Positions 43,877-53,385 of a DNA stretch of 64,000 bases are shown piece after piece. A program made the translations under genes and the position numbers. A model generated the notes under the pieces. The model searched no databases and was not told where the DNA came from. It saw nothing but the letters and a program-made list of their open reading frames with translations. The stretch comes from CADCVT01 sp036389485. Its GTDB lineage: Bacteria > Actinomycetota > Thermoleophilia > Solirubrobacterales > Solirubrobacteraceae. The stretch lies in contig DASVPR010000015.1 in the NCBI GenBank assembly GCA_036389485.1, positions 1 to 64,000 on the forward strand, written 5' to 3'. Numbering within the stretch: the first letter of the stretch is position 1; every line of letters starts with the position of its first letter.

Positions 43877-45429
43877 GGGTCCGGACCGCAGACGCCACGC
43901 ACGAGCTCGTCCCGCTCGCCGACCGCATGCGGTACATGCGGTTCTTCCGGCTGCTCGCCGCGGCCGCGGTGCTCGGAACCTGCGCCGCTCTGCCCGAGCT
44001 GGGCCGCGAGCCGTTCTCGGTCGCGCTGAAGATCACCGGCGCCTACCTCGGGATCGCGCTCGCGGGCGAGGGGCTCTGGCGGCTCGTCTCGCGCCGCGCG
44101 CTGCCGCTCTTCGGTGCGCTCGTCGTCTTCGACGCGGTGTTCCTCGCGTGGGCGGCGTACCTGCTCGCCGAGCCGGACGGGCCGCTGCGGTTCATCGTGC
44201 TCTTCCACCTGGTCGCGGTCGCGCTGCTCGCGTCGTTCCGCACCGGGCTGAAGCTCGCGCTGTGGCACACGCTGCTCCTGCTCGCGGTGTTCCACGGCGA
44301 GGAGGCGGGGCTGTTCGAGCCGCCGGGCGGCGCGGGCGTCACCGTCGGGGACCTCTCGTACCGGGTCCTCATCGGGCAGGCGATCGCGTACTGGCTCGTC
44401 GCGATCGCGACGGCGAGCTTCGGCGCGGTGAACGAGCGCGAGCTGCGCCGGCGCCGCTACGACCTCGAGGCGCTGGGCGGGCTCGCCGAGCGGCTGGAGC
44501 GCGCGGAGGATCCGGCGGCCGTCGCCGCCACGCTCGTCGACGCGGTGGCCGACGACTTCGGCTTCGAGCGGATCGCGTTCTTCGCGGCGCGCGAGCGCGA
44601 GCTCGAGCTGCTCTCGGGGCGCGGTCTCGTGCCGTTCGGCCTCGACGGCGGTCCGGCGGTGCGGGCGGACGGCGCCCTGCGCCACGCCGCCGCCAGCGCG
44701 CAGCCGCTCCTCGTCTCCGGCCTGTCGCCGGAGGACGAGCCGGCGCTCGACGCGCTGCTCCCCGATCCCGGGAACCTCGTCCTCGCCCCGCTGCACGCCG
44801 ACGGGCGGACGGTCGGGGTGCTCGTCTGCGAGCACGCGCTGCGCCGCGGGTCGCGGCTGGAGCGGCGCGTGGTCTCGATGCTCGAGCGCTACGGCTCGCA
44901 GGCGGCGCTGGCGCTGGCGAACGCGTGGCTGGTCGACCGGCTGCGGCGCTCCGCCGCGACCGACGGCCTCACGGGCGTCGCCAACCGCCGCGCGTTCGAC
45001 GAGACGCTGCCGCGCGAGTTCGCGCGCGCGGTGCGCGCGGACGCGCCGCTGTCGCTCGTCCTGCTCGACATCGACCGGTTCAAGGTCCTCAACGACACGC
45101 ACGGCCACCTCACCGGCGACGACGTGCTGCGCGACGTCGCCCGCTGCCTGGTCGCGGAGGTCCGGCTCGGCGACATCGTCGCGCGGTACGGCGGCGAGGA
45201 GTTCGCGGTGATCCTGCCGGGGCTCGACGCCGCCGACGCGGTGGAGGTCGCCGAGCGCCTCCGCGCGCGGGTGGCGGCGACGAGCACCGAGCTCGGCGTG
45301 ACGGTCAGCGCCGGGGTCGCCGCCTGCCCGCCGCACGCGAGCGAGCCGCTCGGCCTCGTCCGCGCCGCCGACCGCGCGCTCTACGCGTCCAAGCGCGACG
45401 GCCGCGACCGCGTCACGGTCGCAGGGTGA
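43873..45429 (+). CDS. Membrane diguanylate cyclase with GAF domain
   Basis: 518 residues. Six or so N-terminal membrane helices (about 22-190, MASE-like) are followed by a GAF domain (about 210-350) and a GGDEF domain (355-518). The active-site motif is GGEEF (440-444), and an inhibitory RxxD site (RLGD, 431-434) lies five residues before it, so product inhibition is likely. It would make c-di-GMP in response to a membrane or GAF signal. Its place in the SipW/TasA-like operon suggests it tunes surface fibre or biofilm formation. Confidence 0.92.
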   Translation: MRVRTADATHELVPLADRMRYMRFFRLLAAAAVLGTCAALPELGREPFSVALKITGAYLGIALAGEGLWRLVSRRALPLFGALVVFDAVFLAWAAYLLAEPDGPLRFIVLFHLVAVALLASFRTGLKLALWHTLLLLAVFHGEEAGLFEPPGGAGVTVGDLSYRVLIGQAIAYWLVAIATASFGAVNERELRRRRYDLEALGGLAERLERAEDPAAVAATLVDAVADDFGFERIAFFAARERELELLSGRGLVPFGLDGGPAVRADGALRHAAASAQPLLVSGLSPEDEPALDALLPDPGNLVLAPLHADGRTVGVLVCEHALRRGSRLERRVVSMLERYGSQAALALANAWLVDRLRRSAATDGLTGVANRRAFDETLPREFARAVRADAPLSLVLLDIDRFKVLNDTHGHLTGDDVLRDVARCLVAEVRLGDIVARYGGEEFAVILPGLDAADAVEVAERLRARVAATSTELGVTVSAGVAACPPHASEPLGLVRAADRALYASKRDGRDRVTVAG

Positions 45430-46321
45430 GGAACGGCGCCGCGAGGAGCGGCGCCGCCCAGACGACCGCGCCGCTCCCCGACTCCGGCGGGCGGCCCTCG
45501 CCGCGCCACGCCGCCGCCTCGGTCGCAAGCCACGCGGCGCGGTCGCCCGCCCGGTCGCGGCGGCTTCGCGTGTCGCGGAGGAGCCGCCGCGCGACGCCCT
45601 CGATCGTCGCGGTCCCGTAGGGGAAGCTGACGCCGTCGGTCAGGACGACGATGGCGAGCCGGCGGCGGTCGCCGGTCTCGAGCAGCGCGCCCTGGTTGAC
45701 GAGCCCCTCGCGCCAGCCGCCCTTGAAGAACGCCTTCAGGTCGTGGCGGCGGGCGGCGCGCGGGATCCCCCAGCTCTGCGCCGGGACGATCGACGAGAGG
45801 AGGCGGCGGGCGTAGGCGCGGTGGCGGCGCGGGACGAGCCGGTCGAAGCGGCGGAAGAACCGCGCCTGGTCGACGGCGGTGATCTCCACCTCCGACCACG
45901 TGCCGTTCAGCCGCAGGCTCCGCATGCCGGCGGCGCGGCCGACGCTCGCGAGGCCACCGTCGCCGACCATCCCATAGACCTGATCCGCCGCCCGGTTGCC
46001 CGAGACCTGGATCATCGGCGCGAGCACGCGGTGCACGGCGGGCGGGACCGGGTGGCGGCCGAGCCGGCGCAGGTAGGCGACGAGCAGCATCGCCTTCGTC
46101 TGGCTGGCCGAGCGGTGGTGGCGCGAGCCGTGCCGGGCGTACAGCCGGCCGCGCGTGTCGACGACCGCCCACGAGATCCGCGCCGGGCCCTCGCGGTGCT
46201 TGGCGTACACCCGGGCGTCGTGAAGCGCCTCCGCGCTGGGCACCGTCCGCGCCGCCGCGGGCGAGGCCGCTGCAAGCGTGATCGCACAACCCACCAACCA
46301 GATAGCGGTCCGTGCGTTCAT
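45413..46321 (-). CDS. Secreted serine hydrolase of the beta-lactamase class A fold
   Basis: 302 residues from ATG 46321; GTG 46345 would add eight. A signal peptide (1-25) is followed by a domain with SQTK (73-76, SxxK), SGN (107-109, the SDN equivalent) and KGG (200-202, the KTG equivalent). These match class A beta-lactamases, but the sequence also resembles serine hydrolases of unknown substrate common in this class, and the Glu of the omega loop is not clear. Resistance activity should not be assumed. The 3' end overlaps the GGDEF gene by 17 bases, tail to tail. Confidence 0.75.
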   Translation of the reverse strand: MNARTAIWLVGCAITLAAASPAAARTVPSAEALHDARVYAKHREGPARISWAVVDTRGRLYARHGSRHHRSASQTKAMLLVAYLRRLGRHPVPPAVHRVLAPMIQVSGNRAADQVYGMVGDGGLASVGRAAGMRSLRLNGTWSEVEITAVDQARFFRRFDRLVPRRHRAYARRLLSSIVPAQSWGIPRAARRHDLKAFFKGGWREGLVNQGALLETGDRRRLAIVVLTDGVSFPYGTATIEGVARRLLRDTRSRRDRAGDRAAWLATEAAAWRGEGRPPESGSGAVVWAAPLLAAPFLTLRP

Positions 46322-46372
46322 GGGTATCGAGAAGGTTGCCACCACCCAACACGGAGGAAGGGGTACATCGCC

Positions 46373-46537
46373 ATGATCGGTCTTCTGATCGCGATCCTCG
46401 TCGCGGCCATCGTCTTCTGGCTCTGCACGGCGCTGGGCCTGCCGGTGATCGTCGCGGCCGTCGCAGCGATCCTGGTGCTGCTCGTCGGGTTCCCGACGAC
46501 GGGCGGCTACGGCTTCCGCGGCTCAGGCAGGTACTAG
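46373..46537 (+). CDS. Small membrane protein of unknown function
   Basis: 54 residues with a strong site GGAGGAAGGGG upstream of the ATG. Nearly all of the first 43 residues are hydrophobic (two helices, about 3-20 and 23-42), followed by PTTGGYGFRGSGRY. Divergent from the serine hydrolase gene, with only 51 bases between the starts. No family recognised. Confidence 0.6.
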   Translation: MIGLLIAILVAAIVFWLCTALGLPVIVAAVAAILVLLVGFPTTGGYGFRGSGRY

Positions 46538-46574
46538 CCGCACCAGGCCCGGAGCAGGGCGGTCGGCGGTCTCC

Positions 46575-47156
46575 CTAGCGGCCGCCGGCTCTGCCCCGGA
46601 GCGCCTGGAGGTCCTCGAGCGTGTCGACGTCGGCCCCGTCGGCGACGTCGCCACATTCGACGAGACGCCACGCAAGGGCACGCAGTCCCTCGTCGCCGCG
46701 CAGTCGCTGCGCGGCTTCGATCTGCTCGGGGCCGAGCAGCGCCGGATGGCCGGGCCGCCCGTCGTACGAAGCGCGCGTGCCCGGCGACTCCGCCGCGATG
46801 CGGTCGATAGCCGCGGCGGTCACGCCCGGCTGGTCTCCCAGCAGGACGACGACGCGCTCCGCGCCTTCGAGCGCGGCGAGGCCGCAGCGCAGCGAGGCGG
46901 ACTGGCCGTCGCGCCAGTCGGGGCAGTCGAGGATCGCGAGCGGGCCGTCGCCGGAGGGGTGGGCGAGGGCGGGGCGAAGGCGCTCCCCGCGCGCGCCGAC
47001 CACGACGACGACCCGCGCGACGCTCGCCGCCGCGCGGGCCGCCTCGACGACGTGCGCGACGACCGGCCGGCCGTGCAGCTCGGCCAGCAGCTTCGCGTCG
47101 TCGCCGAATCGCGTGCCCGCGCCGGCGGCGAGGATCAGCGCGTCAACCTGCTCCAA
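46575..47156 (-). CDS. mocA: Molybdenum cofactor cytidylyltransferase (MocA-like)
   Basis: 193 residues. The N-terminal LILAAGAGTRFGDDAKLLAE is the MobA/MocA nucleotidyltransferase signature with the Lys of the KLL segment, then VVLLGDQPGV and a C-terminal GHPALLGPEQI. Such enzymes make the cytosine-dinucleotide form of the cofactor used by xanthine oxidase-family hydroxylases. The gene follows the three hydroxylase subunits on the same strand, overlapping the FAD-subunit gene by 14 bases. That context supports MocA over MobA. Confidence 0.85.
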   Translation of the reverse strand: MEQVDALILAAGAGTRFGDDAKLLAELHGRPVVAHVVEAARAAASVARVVVVVGARGERLRPALAHPSGDGPLAILDCPDWRDGQSASLRCGLAALEGAERVVVLLGDQPGVTAAAIDRIAAESPGTRASYDGRPGHPALLGPEQIEAAQRLRGDEGLRALAWRLVECGDVADGADVDTLEDLQALRGRAGGR

Positions 47157-47988
47157 CGGCCTCCTGCAGCGCCCTCCTGCACATCACTCGCGCGAGGTGG
47201 CGCTTGTAGTCCGCGGTCGCGTTGAGGTCGCCGACGGGGTTCGTGCCCTCCGCCGCCTGCTCGGCCGCCGACGCGATCCGGTCGGCGTCGATCGGCTGGC
47301 CGCGCAGGGCCTCCTCGACCGCGCGGGCGCGCAGCGGCGTCGAGCCCATGTTCGTCAGGCCGATCCGGACGTCCTCGCAGACGCCGTCGCGCGCGAGCAC
47401 GAGCGCCGACACCGCGACCATCGCCCAGTCCTCGGCCCGCCGGTTGAACTTCTGGTAGCCGAAGCCCCAGCCGTCCAGCGCGGGGAGGCGGACCTCCGTC
47501 ACGATCTCGTCCGCGGCGACCGCCGTCTCCATGTAGTCCTGGAACAGCTCGCCGGCCGGGATCGACCGCTCGCCGTCGGGCCCCGAGGCCGTCACCGACC
47601 CCTCGGCGGCGAGCAGCACCGCGGGAAGGTCCGACGCCGGGTCGCCGTGCACCAGCGACCCGCCGATCGTCCCGCGATGGCGCACCTGCGGATCGGCGAT
47701 CGTGCCCGCCGCCCGCGCCAGCAGGCCGAGCTCGGGCGAGTGCTCCACCACCGAATGGGTCGTCATCGCGCCGATCACGAACTCCCCGTCCGTCCGCGAC
47801 ACGCCGGTCAGGCCGGGCACGCGCCGCAGGTCCACCAGCAGCGTCGGGAACGCGAGGCGCAGCTTCATCAGCGGGATCAGCGAGTGCCCGCCGGCCAGCG
47901 GCTTGGCGTCCTCGCCGCCCTCGGCCAGCAGCCCGAGGGCCTCCTGCAGCGAGTCGGGCGCGCAGTACTCGAACTCCGCGGGGATCAT
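47143..47988 (-). CDS. FAD-binding subunit of a molybdenum hydroxylase (CoxM-like)
   Basis: 281 residues from ATG 47988, which overlaps the large-subunit stop (ATGA). FAD motifs are KPLAGGHSLIPLMKLR (near 35-50) and TIGGSLVHGDPASDLPAVLLA (near 105-125), followed by the CO dehydrogenase flavoprotein C-terminal domain. It passes electrons from the 2Fe-2S subunit to an acceptor. The order large, small and medium subunits with mocA forms one operon. Confidence 0.92.
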   Translation of the reverse strand: MIPAEFEYCAPDSLQEALGLLAEGGEDAKPLAGGHSLIPLMKLRLAFPTLLVDLRRVPGLTGVSRTDGEFVIGAMTTHSVVEHSPELGLLARAAGTIADPQVRHRGTIGGSLVHGDPASDLPAVLLAAEGSVTASGPDGERSIPAGELFQDYMETAVAADEIVTEVRLPALDGWGFGYQKFNRRAEDWAMVAVSALVLARDGVCEDVRIGLTNMGSTPLRARAVEEALRGQPIDADRIASAAEQAAEGTNPVGDLNATADYKRHLARVMCRRALQEAVGAG

Positions 47989-50353
47989 GCCGCCACACCT
48001 CCCTTCGCGGCCTGGATGGCCTCCCACACACGGACCGGCGACAGCGGCATGTCGATGTAGTCCACGCCGACCTGTCGCAGCGCGTCGATCACCGCGTTCG
48101 TCACGGCCGCCGACGCGGCGATCGTGCCCGCCTCGCCGACGCCCTTCACGCCCAGCGCGTTGACCGGCGACGGCGTCTCCGTCCGGTCGGTCTCGAACGA
48201 CGGCACCTCCGCCGCGCTGGGCAGCGCGTAGTCCACGAACGTCCCGGTCACGAGGTTGCCGTGCTCGTCAAAGTGGATCCGCTCGTACAGCGCCTGGCCG
48301 ATCCCGTGCACGACGCCGCCGTGCACCTGGCCGTCGATGATCATCGGGTTGATCGCCGGGCCGCAGTCGTCGACCGCGACGTACCGCACCACCGACACCT
48401 TGCCCGTCTCGGGATCGAGGTCGACCACGCAGGCGTGCGCCCCGAACGGGAACACGAAGTTCTGCGGGTCGTAGAACGCGGTCTCCTCGAGCCCGGGCTC
48501 CATGTCCTCCGGGATCGACTCCGCGATGTAGGCGGCGCCCGCGGCCTCGGCGAGCGTCATCCCCTTGTCCGGCGAGCCCCTGACCGCGAACTTGTCCCCG
48601 GTCAGCTCGATGTCGTCGGGCGACGCCTCCAGCGCGTTGGCGACGACGTTCTTGATCTTCGCGACCACCTTGTCGGTCGCGCGCACGACCGCCTCGCCGC
48701 CGACGGCCAGCGAGCGCGAGCCGTAGGTGTTCAGCCCCTGCGGCCCGGTGCCGGTGTCGCCGTGCACGACCTCCACGAGCTCGGGCGAGATCCCGAACCG
48801 GTCGGCCACGATCTGCGCGAACGTCGTGTCGATCCCCTGGCCGTGCGGCGAGGTGCCGGTGTAGACGGTCACGCCGCCGGTGATGTGGACGCGCACGAGC
48901 GCCGACTCCCACAGCCCCGCCTGCAGCCCGAGCCCGGAGGGCCCGACGATCCGCGACGGCGCGAGCCCGCAGATCTCCGTGTACGTCGCGTAGCCGACGC
49001 CGCGGACGATCCCCTCCGGCGCCTCGGCCTTGATCGCCTGCTCGTCGACCTTCGTGAGCAGCTTGTCGAGCGTGCCGTGGTAGTCGCCGGAGTCGTAGAT
49101 CACGCCGACGGCGACCTCCGCGGGGAAGTCCTCCTTCGGGATGAAGTTGCGGCGGCGCAGCTCGAGGCGGTCCATTCCGAGCTCGTGGGCGAGCTTGTCG
49201 AGCGTGACCTCGATCATGTGCGTCGCCTCGGGACGCCCGGCGCCGCGGACGGCGTCGGTCGGCGTCTTGTTCGTGAAGACGCCGGTGACGTCGACCCGGA
49301 CGGCCGGGATCTTGTAGCAGCCGCTCATCACGAAGGCCCCGAGCTCGGGGATCAGCGGCGTGAGCAGCATGAGGTACGCGCCCATGTCGCCGAAGATCCG
49401 CGAGTGCAGGGCGACGATCGTGCCGTCCCGCTTGGCCCCGACCCGCATGTAGTCGACCTGGTCGCGCCCGTGGTGGGTGACCTGCATGTGCTCGGAGCGC
49501 GTCTCGACCCACTTCACCGGCCGGTTCAGCCGCCGCGCGAGCGCGCAGGCCAGGTACTCCTCGCCGTAGATCTGCAGCTTGCCGCCGAAGCCGCCGCCGA
49601 CGTCCGGCGCGATGACGCGGATCTTGTCCTCGGTCATCCCCAGCGCGAGCGCGAGGAACAGCCGCAGGAAGTGCGGGATCTGCGTGGCGCTGTAGATCGT
49701 CAGGTCGCCCGCGCGGTAGTCGGCCAGGACCGCGCGCGGCTCGATCGGGGCCGGGGCGCTGCGGTGGTTGACGATCCGCTGCTCGACGACCACGTCGGCC
49801 TGCTGGAAGGCGGCCTCGAGGTCGTCGGGCTCGGTGCCGAGCGACCACTCGTGCGACTTGTTGGTGCCGAGCGACTCGTGGACCAGCGGCGCGCCGTCCT
49901 CGAGCGCGGCCTCCATGTCCACGACCACGGGCAGCTCGTCGTAGTCGACGCCGACCAGCTCGGCGGCGTCGGCCACGGCGTAGCGGTCCTCGCCGACGAC
50001 GAGGGCGACCGGGTCCCCGACGTGGTTGACCGTCCCGCGCGCGAGCGGCCAGTGCTCGGGCGTCTTGATCTCGATGCCCGGCGGCACCCACGCCATCGGC
50101 AGGGGAGACTCGAAGTCGCCGGCCAGGTCCTCGCCGGTGAAGACGCCGTGCACCCCCGGTGCCGCCTCCGCGGCGCTCTTGTCGATCGACCCGATGCGCG
50201 CGTGCGCCACCGGGGAGCGGACGATCGACATCCACAGCTGCCCGGGCAGGGTGATGTCGTCGGTGTACCGGCCGCGGCCGGTGATCAGGGGTGGGTCCTC
50301 GCGGCGGCGGATCCGCTGCCCGACCCACTTGCCGTCCGGCGCGCCGTCGCCGC

Positions 50354-50357
<4 letters not shown>
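47985..50357 (-). CDS. Molybdopterin-binding large subunit, form II CoxL-like hydroxylase
   Basis: 790 residues from ATG 50357. It has the xanthine oxidase-family blocks RREDPPLITGRGRYTDDI, DVGGGFGGK, the active-site loop AVRGAGR (369-375), HGQGIDTTFAQI and GVGEAGTIA. True form I CO dehydrogenases have AYXCSFR in that loop, while form II enzymes have AYRGAGR. Here the Tyr is Val. So CO is not a safe substrate guess; an aldehyde, purine or other small molecule is possible. It binds the Mo-cytosine cofactor probably made by MocA. Confidence 0.9.
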
Positions 50358-50908
<551 letters not shown>

Positions 50909-50956
50909 CCGGCCAACCTACGCCTCGCGCGGCCCTCCGGCAAGATGCCTCGGCGC

Positions 50957-51970
50957 ATGCGGATCTTCAGCGGCATCCAGCCCACCGGGCGCAAGCATCT
51001 GGGCAACTACATCGGGGCGATCACGCAGTACGTCGCGGGCCAGGAGCGCGGCGATCCGGCGATCTACTGCATCGTCGACCTGCACGCGCTCACCGTCCCC
51101 TACGACCCCGCGGAGCTGCGCGAGCGCGTGTGGGACACGACCGCGATCCTCGTCGCCGCCGGGCTCGACCCGGCGCGGTGCGTGCTGTTCCGCCAGAGCG
51201 ACGTCCACGAGCACGCCGAGCTGTGCTGGCTGCTGTCGAGCGTGACCGCGCTCGGGTCGCTGACGCGCATGCACCAGTTCCGCGACAAGTCGGTGGGCCA
51301 GCGCGAGCTCGTGTCCTCCGGCCTGCTCATGTACCCGGTCCTCATGGCGGCGGACGTGCTGGCCTACCGCGCGCACGAGGTGCCGGTGGGGGAGGACCAG
51401 CGCGAGCACATCGAGCTCATGCGCGACGCCGCCGAGCGCTTCAACGCGCGCCACGGCGAGCTGCTGGTGGTGCCGGAGGGGCGGATCCCGGAGGTCGGCG
51501 CGCGCGTCCGCGACCTGCAGGAGCCCGAGCGCAAGATGTCGACGACCGGCGGCACGGCGCAGGGCACGGTGTACGTGCTCGACGAGCCTTCGGTGGTCGA
51601 GAAGAAGTTCAGGCGGGCGGTCACCGACTCCGACGACCCGCCGGTCATCCGGCGCTCGGAGGCGAAGCCCGGGATCACGAACCTGATCGAGATCCTCGCG
51701 TCGGTCCGCGGCGTCGCCCCGGCGGCGATCGAGGAGGAGTTCGCCGACGCCCGGTACGGCGACTTCAAGGTCGCGGTCGCCGGCGAGGTGGCGGCGTGGC
51801 TCGCGCCGGTCCGCGAGCGCTACGAGGAGCTCCGCGCGGACGAGGCGGGGCTGGAGGCCGTGCTCGCCGAGGGCGCCGAGAAGGCGCGCGCCCTCGCCTC
51901 GGAGACGCTGCGGGACGTGCGCCGGGCGATGGGGGTCGGGCCCCCGAGCGGCGTCCTGCACGGCCGCTAG
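50957..51970 (+). CDS. trpS: Tryptophanyl-tRNA synthetase
   Basis: 337 residues from ATG 50957; ATG 50945 is also possible. The HIGH-equivalent is PTGRKHLGNYIGAI near residues 9-22, the KMSKS-equivalent ERKMSTTGG. Other family blocks are YCIVDLHALTVPYDP, SGLLMYPVLMAADVLAYRA and VGEDQREHIEL. It charges tRNA-Trp. Divergent from the hydroxylase operon, 48 bases between starts. Confidence 0.96.
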   Translation: MRIFSGIQPTGRKHLGNYIGAITQYVAGQERGDPAIYCIVDLHALTVPYDPAELRERVWDTTAILVAAGLDPARCVLFRQSDVHEHAELCWLLSSVTALGSLTRMHQFRDKSVGQRELVSSGLLMYPVLMAADVLAYRAHEVPVGEDQREHIELMRDAAERFNARHGELLVVPEGRIPEVGARVRDLQEPERKMSTTGGTAQGTVYVLDEPSVVEKKFRRAVTDSDDPPVIRRSEAKPGITNLIEILASVRGVAPAAIEEEFADARYGDFKVAVAGEVAAWLAPVRERYEELRADEAGLEAVLAEGAEKARALASETLRDVRRAMGVGPPSGVLHGR

Positions 51971-51982
51971 CCTCCGTCGTCC

Positions 51983-52783
51983 GTGTCCGCGGTCGCCGAT
52001 CTGCAGCTCGACCTCGAGGTCTTCACCGGGCCGTTCGACCTGCTGCTGACGCTCGTGCTGCGCGAGGAGGTCGACCTGCTCGAGGTCGAGCTGGCGGAGG
52101 TGGTCCTCGCGTATCTCGACCACCTGGAGGCGCGCGGCGAGCTGGACCTCGAGGCGACGACCGAGTTCCTCGTCTTGATCGCCGCGCTGCTGGAGCTGAA
52201 GTCGCGGCTGATGCTGCCGCGCGCCGAGGACGAGCTGCTCGACGTCGAGCCAACCGAGGCGGCCGAGGAGCTGCTGGCGCGGATGATCGAGGCCAAGCGG
52301 TACCGGTCGGCGGCCGCGCACCTGCGGACGCTGCTCGAGGCGGAGGAGGGCGTCCGGTACCGGTCCGCGCCGCCGCCGGCGTGGCTGCGCCGGGGCGGGT
52401 TGGACGAGCTGCCGGTTGGCGTCTACGCGCCGGCGCGGCTGGGCGCCGCGCTGGGCGGCCTGCTGCGCCATCCGCCGAAGGTCGACGTGACGCACCTCGG
52501 GCAGGTGCGGGTCAGCGTGGCCGAGCGGCTCGAGGTCCTGCGGCGGCTGCTGCGGCGCGGCGCGACGACGTTCGACGAGGCCGTCCGCGGCGCGGACCGC
52601 GTGACCGTCTGCGTCACCCTCTTCGCGCTGTTAGAGATGTACAAGCAGGGCGAGGCGACGTGGCGGCAGGCCGAGCCGTTCGGGGAGATCGCGATCGAGG
52701 CGCCGCGCGGCGCCGCCGCTTCGGCCCCCACCGCGGCCGCTGCGGCCCCCACCGCGGCCGCTTCGGCCGGAGCCTCCCGATGA
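51983..52783 (+). CDS. scpA: Segregation and condensation protein ScpA
   Basis: 266 residues from GTG. The N-terminal FTGPFDLLLTLVLREEVDLLEV is the ScpA kleisin signature that binds the SMC neck; the C-terminal winged helix lies at about 170-235 (FDEAVRGADRVTVCVTLFALLEMYKQGEA). An Ala/Pro/Thr tail comes from a 21-base tandem repeat. With ScpB and SMC it condenses chromosomes. It overlaps scpB (ATGA). Confidence 0.95.
   Translation: MSAVADLQLDLEVFTGPFDLLLTLVLREEVDLLEVELAEVVLAYLDHLEARGELDLEATTEFLVLIAALLELKSRLMLPRAEDELLDVEPTEAAEELLARMIEAKRYRSAAAHLRTLLEAEEGVRYRSAPPPAWLRRGGLDELPVGVYAPARLGAALGGLLRHPPKVDVTHLGQVRVSVAERLEVLRRLLRRGATTFDEAVRGADRVTVCVTLFALLEMYKQGEATWRQAEPFGEIAIEAPRGAAASAPTAAAAAPTAAASAGASR
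52721..52770 (+). repeat. 21-base tandem repeat at the end of scpA
   Basis: Units start at 52721 and 52742, with a partial third at 52763. Each encodes seven residues of the kind S/AAPTAAA. They only extend the low-complexity tail of ScpA. Confidence 0.8.
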
Positions 52784-53385
52784 CCCCGCGGTCCGAGATG
52801 TCGCGCGTCGTCGAGGCGCTGCTCTTCCTCTCGCCGGAGCCGGTCGCGACCGAGGACCTCGCCTCGGCGTGCGACGTCTGGCCCGACGACCTCGCGCCGG
52901 TGATGGAGGAGCTTCTAGAGGAATTTGCGGAGGGCCGGCGCGGCCTGGTGCTGCGCGAGGTCGCGGGCGGGTGGACGCTGGCGACCGATCCGGTCGCGGA
53001 GCCCGCCGCGCGGCGGCTGCTCGCGAAGCCGCGCACGCCGCCGCTCTCGCCCGCGCAGGCCGAGACACTCGCGATCGTGGCGTACCTGCAGCCGGTCTCG
53101 CGGCCCGAGGTCGCGCGGATCCGGGGGGTCGCGTCCGAGTCCGCCACCGCGACGCTGCTGGAGCGCGGGCTGATCGAGGAGTCCGGCCGGTCGCAGTTCG
53201 GCGCGATCCTGTACCGGACGACGCCGCTGTTCCTCAAGCTCTTCGGGCTCACCGCGCTCGACGACCTGCCGGATGCCAGCCAATGGGACCCCACGCCCGA
53301 GGAGCAGGGCGAGCTGCGCGACCGCCTCCTGCGCGCCGGAGAGGCCCGCGCCGGCCTGGCGCCCGCTACGACCGCGGCAGACTGA
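52780..53385 (+). CDS. scpB: Segregation and condensation protein ScpB
   Basis: 201 residues. Two winged helices are recognisable: VVEALLFLSPEPVATEDLAS at the start, then LSPAQAETLAIVAYLQPVSRPEVARIRGV and LIEESGRSQFGAILYRTTPLFLKLFGL, the ScpB core. It dimerises and binds ScpA. Its 3' end overlaps the opposite-strand kinase-like gene by 20 bases. Confidence 0.95.
   Translation: MTPRSEMSRVVEALLFLSPEPVATEDLASACDVWPDDLAPVMEELLEEFAEGRRGLVLREVAGGWTLATDPVAEPAARRLLAKPRTPPLSPAQAETLAIVAYLQPVSRPEVARIRGVASESATATLLERGLIEESGRSQFGAILYRTTPLFLKLFGLTALDDLPDASQWDPTPEEQGELRDRLLRAGEARAGLAPATTAAD

Noticed and set aside
45413..46321. An antibiotic-resistance beta-lactamase
   Set aside because: SxxK, SGN and KGG are present, but the catalytic Glu of the omega loop is not evident and similar proteins of unknown substrate are common. 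No resistance claim is made.
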